Shown here: positions 62,320-64,000 of the stretch, in pieces
Layout: each line of letters opens with the position of its first letter
How positions within the stretch are numbered: position 1 is the stretch's first letter
Assembly: GCA_016211085.1 (NCBI GenBank)
Contig: JACQSY010000020.1
Span: 1 to 64,000, forward strand
Source of the DNA: Acidobacteriota bacterium
GTDB lineage: Bacteria; Acidobacteriota; UBA6911; RPQK01; JACQSY01
Reading direction: 5' to 3'
Length of the DNA stretch: 64,000 bases
The notes under the pieces: model-generated
What the model was told of the DNA's origin: nothing
Database searches by the model: none
Seen by the model: only the letters and a program-made list of their open reading frames with translations
Made by a program: the position numbers and the translations under genes

Positions 62320-63576
62320 ATGTGTAAGCCCTCTAAAAGAGGTTTCCCTTTGTCTGTAGATTCTTCCTTCTCGTCAGATTCGTCAGATTCACAAGAGCCG
62401 TCGAACGGAACTCGGTCTTTCGATGCAGGTTCCAATGTTCTGGTAGTGGCCGGGGAAAGCTCAGGAGATCAACATGCGGCAGGTTTGCTGAGCGCACTGC
62501 AGCAGGAGTGTCCCGGAAGGAACTTTAAGTTCTTTGGAAGCGGAGGCCGTCATCTAGCTGCCCTGGGCACTGAACTATTTTGCAACGTGGAGCAGCTTGC
62601 CGCCATTGGAGCCTGGGAGGCTTTAGAGCACCTGCAGGACTACTGGAGGTTGTACCGGTTAATCTTAAGAGAGAGCAGACAAAGACGTCCGTCCATTGCG
62701 ATTCTGGTTGATTTCCCTGAGTTTAATTTACGCATTGCTCCTCGTCTAAAAAGGATGGGTATCCCGGTCTGTTACTTCATCAGTCCTCAGATCTGGGCCT
62801 GGCGAAAGAGCCGGATTCGTACCATCCAAAAATGGGTAGACCTGATGCTGGTGATCTTCCCATTCGAGCAGAGTTTCTACGAAGCCTACAATGTTCGCGC
62901 CCACTACATCGGAAATCCATCTGCATCGCGTCTCCTGGACATGGCTTGGAAAGCGGAGAGATCTTCTCAGGACAAGCCCAAGGTGGCGCTGCTTCCGGGC
63001 AGCAGGAAAAAGGAGGTGGAACAGATTTTCCCCTGTCAGCTGGACGCGGCACGTTTCATCGCCCAGCGACACCCGGCTCAGTTCTGGGTGGTCAAGGCTC
63101 CGGCGTTGGAGCGCGAGCGGCTGGTCAGTGTATACGAGCGGTGGCTGCAGCGAGGAAATGATCCTCTTGACCTTCAGATCCGAGAAGAAGGAACGGACTA
63201 CCTGCTGCCGCAGGTCGATTGTGCCATAATAAAAAGCGGTACCTCCACTCTGGAAGCGATGCTTCTTCAGGTTCCCTTCGCAATGGTGTACCGGGTGTCC
63301 AGGCCGACATGGTTCTTGTTAAACGGTCTGGTGCGCACCGATGTTTATTGCCTGGCCAACCTGATCGCAGAACGAGAAATTGTGCCGGAGTTTGTGCAAG
63401 CCGAGGCTACGGGCGAACGAATCGGGAGCTTTATGCTGGAGTTGCTGCAGGATCATCAGCGACGTGAGGAGATTCGTGAGCAGTTGCGTCTTGCGGCCGA
63501 AAAGCTGGGGCGGCGCCCGGCCTACCCGGAAGGGGCGCGGTTGCTTGCGCGATTTCTCGGCTGTCAAAAACAATGA
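62320..63576 (+). CDS. lpxB: Lipid-A-disaccharide synthase LpxB
   Basis: 418 residues. The GT19 fold begins VLVVAGESSGDQHAAGLLSAL at about residue 40, where LpxB normally starts within ten residues, so the first 35 residues (serine-rich) are an extension or the real start is the in-frame TTG near 62350 or later. Other motifs: PSIAILVDFPEFNLRIA, CYFISPQIWAWRKSRI, LLPGSRKKEVEQIFPC and SGTSTLEAMLLQVP. It joins UDP-diacylglucosamine and lipid X to form the lipid A disaccharide, showing an LPS-bearing outer membrane. It is followed 13 bases on by the M1-type peptidase gene. Confidence 0.93.
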   Translation: MCKPSKRGFPLSVDSSFSSDSSDSQEPSNGTRSFDAGSNVLVVAGESSGDQHAAGLLSALQQECPGRNFKFFGSGGRHLAALGTELFCNVEQLAAIGAWEALEHLQDYWRLYRLILRESRQRRPSIAILVDFPEFNLRIAPRLKRMGIPVCYFISPQIWAWRKSRIRTIQKWVDLMLVIFPFEQSFYEAYNVRAHYIGNPSASRLLDMAWKAERSSQDKPKVALLPGSRKKEVEQIFPCQLDAARFIAQRHPAQFWVVKAPALERERLVSVYERWLQRGNDPLDLQIREEGTDYLLPQVDCAIIKSGTSTLEAMLLQVPFAMVYRVSRPTWFLLNGLVRTDVYCLANLIAEREIVPEFVQAEATGERIGSFMLELLQDHQRREEIREQLRLAAEKLGRRPAYPEGARLLARFLGCQKQ

Positions 63577-63589
63577 TCTGTCAAAAGTC

Positions 63590-64000
63590 ATGATCAGAAC
63601 GGTATTTATTTTCATCCTAATCTCTTCGGCTCTGCTCCACGCTCAGGAGCAGGGCGACCGAAGACAGATCGACGTCGAGCACTACGCGATCGAGGTCCAG
63701 CTCGAACCGGAAAACAGTGCAATTCAGGGCCGTGTTCAGGCGCGACTAAAGATCTTGCAGGAAATCTCCAGTCTGCCCTTCGAGCTAAACAGCCGTGTGA
63801 CGCTGACAGACGTCGTTGATGAACAAGGCACCCGCTACACTTCCCGCTTTGAAGATTACGAAAACGGCAGAATTCGCATTCAGAATGGCAAAGCTTTCAA
63901 ACCGGGAGCGGTGCTGAACCTGACCTTTGATTTTCAAGCGAGCCTTGAAAAAGAAGAGTATGCCTTTTTGGAGACACCGCAGACCGAGCAAGCAATGATC
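63590..64000 (+). CDS. Exported M1-family peptidase, 5' part only
   Basis: The window ends after 137 codons with no stop. The N-terminus is a signal peptide (MIRTVFIFILISSALLHAQ), followed by QIDVEHYAIEVQLEPENSAIQGRV, the pattern of the N-terminal beta domain of M1 aminopeptidases (H-Y-x-I-x-V-x-L near the start). The zinc motif HExxH would lie beyond the window, so activity cannot be judged. ATG 63590 starts 13 bases after the lpxB stop. Confidence 0.7.
   Translation, partial: MIRTVFIFILISSALLHAQEQGDRRQIDVEHYAIEVQLEPENSAIQGRVQARLKILQEISSLPFELNSRVTLTDVVDEQGTRYTSRFEDYENGRIRIQNGKAFKPGAVLNLTFDFQASLEKEEYAFLETPQTEQAMI

Overview
The window looks like chromosome of a Gram-negative, soil- or sediment-type bacterium, most likely an Acidobacteriota member. 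This is inferred from Oar-type TonB receptors with an N-terminal carboxypeptidase-regulatory-like domain, many exported enzymes with Sec signal peptides, a Geobacter/Acidobacteria-style pil cluster under sigma-54 control, lpxB, and moderate GC. I see no transposase, integrase, CRISPR array, rRNA or tRNA.

Region 1 (1-9.5 kb) is a type IV pilus module: a Fur-family regulator, the major pilin pilA with a near-consensus -24/-12 promoter, pilR (sigma-54 activator), pilS, pilC, pilT and pilB, then a UbiA-family prenyltransferase overlapping pilB. pilR is turned around relative to the usual pilS-pilR-pilA order, so it converges on pilS and diverges from pilA.

Region 2 (9.5-22 kb) is mixed. It has an orphan hydantoinase-B-type subunit next to an N-acylamino-acid racemase/OSBS-type enolase, a Cache-HAMP histidine kinase with its sigma-54 response regulator, an ECF sigma factor, a repeat-rich spacer, a coiled-coil protein coupled to mnmA, and a minus-strand pair of PaaK-like CoA ligase and NCS1 permease.

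Region 3 (22-57.5 kb) is the notable part: two long gene trains that converge at about 44 kb. The plus train has HyuA, HyuB, a UbiD decarboxylase, a molybdenum hydroxylase (FAD subunit plus a fused FeS/Mo subunit), a TonB receptor, three exported proteins (amidohydrolase, alpha/beta hydrolase, bicupin) and a second, three-subunit molybdenum hydroxylase. The minus train has an MFS transporter, a second UbiD, a second TonB receptor, two tandem exported M29/NicX-like proteins with altered metal-site residues, a cohesin-like protein and a triheme cytochrome c. An XRE regulator and an SSS symporter with a small membrane partner flank it. The parts suggest uptake through the outer membrane, processing in the periplasm, then cytoplasmic hydroxylation, decarboxylation and ATP-dependent ring or amide chemistry on an aromatic or N-heterocyclic acid. 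The substrate cannot be read from the sequence.

Region 4 (57.5-64 kb) continues the aromatic theme with an extradiol (catechol 2,3-) dioxygenase, a Rieske oxygenase alpha subunit with two small companion genes, and an exported class II aldolase. It ends with lpxB and the start of an exported M1-family peptidase cut by the window edge.
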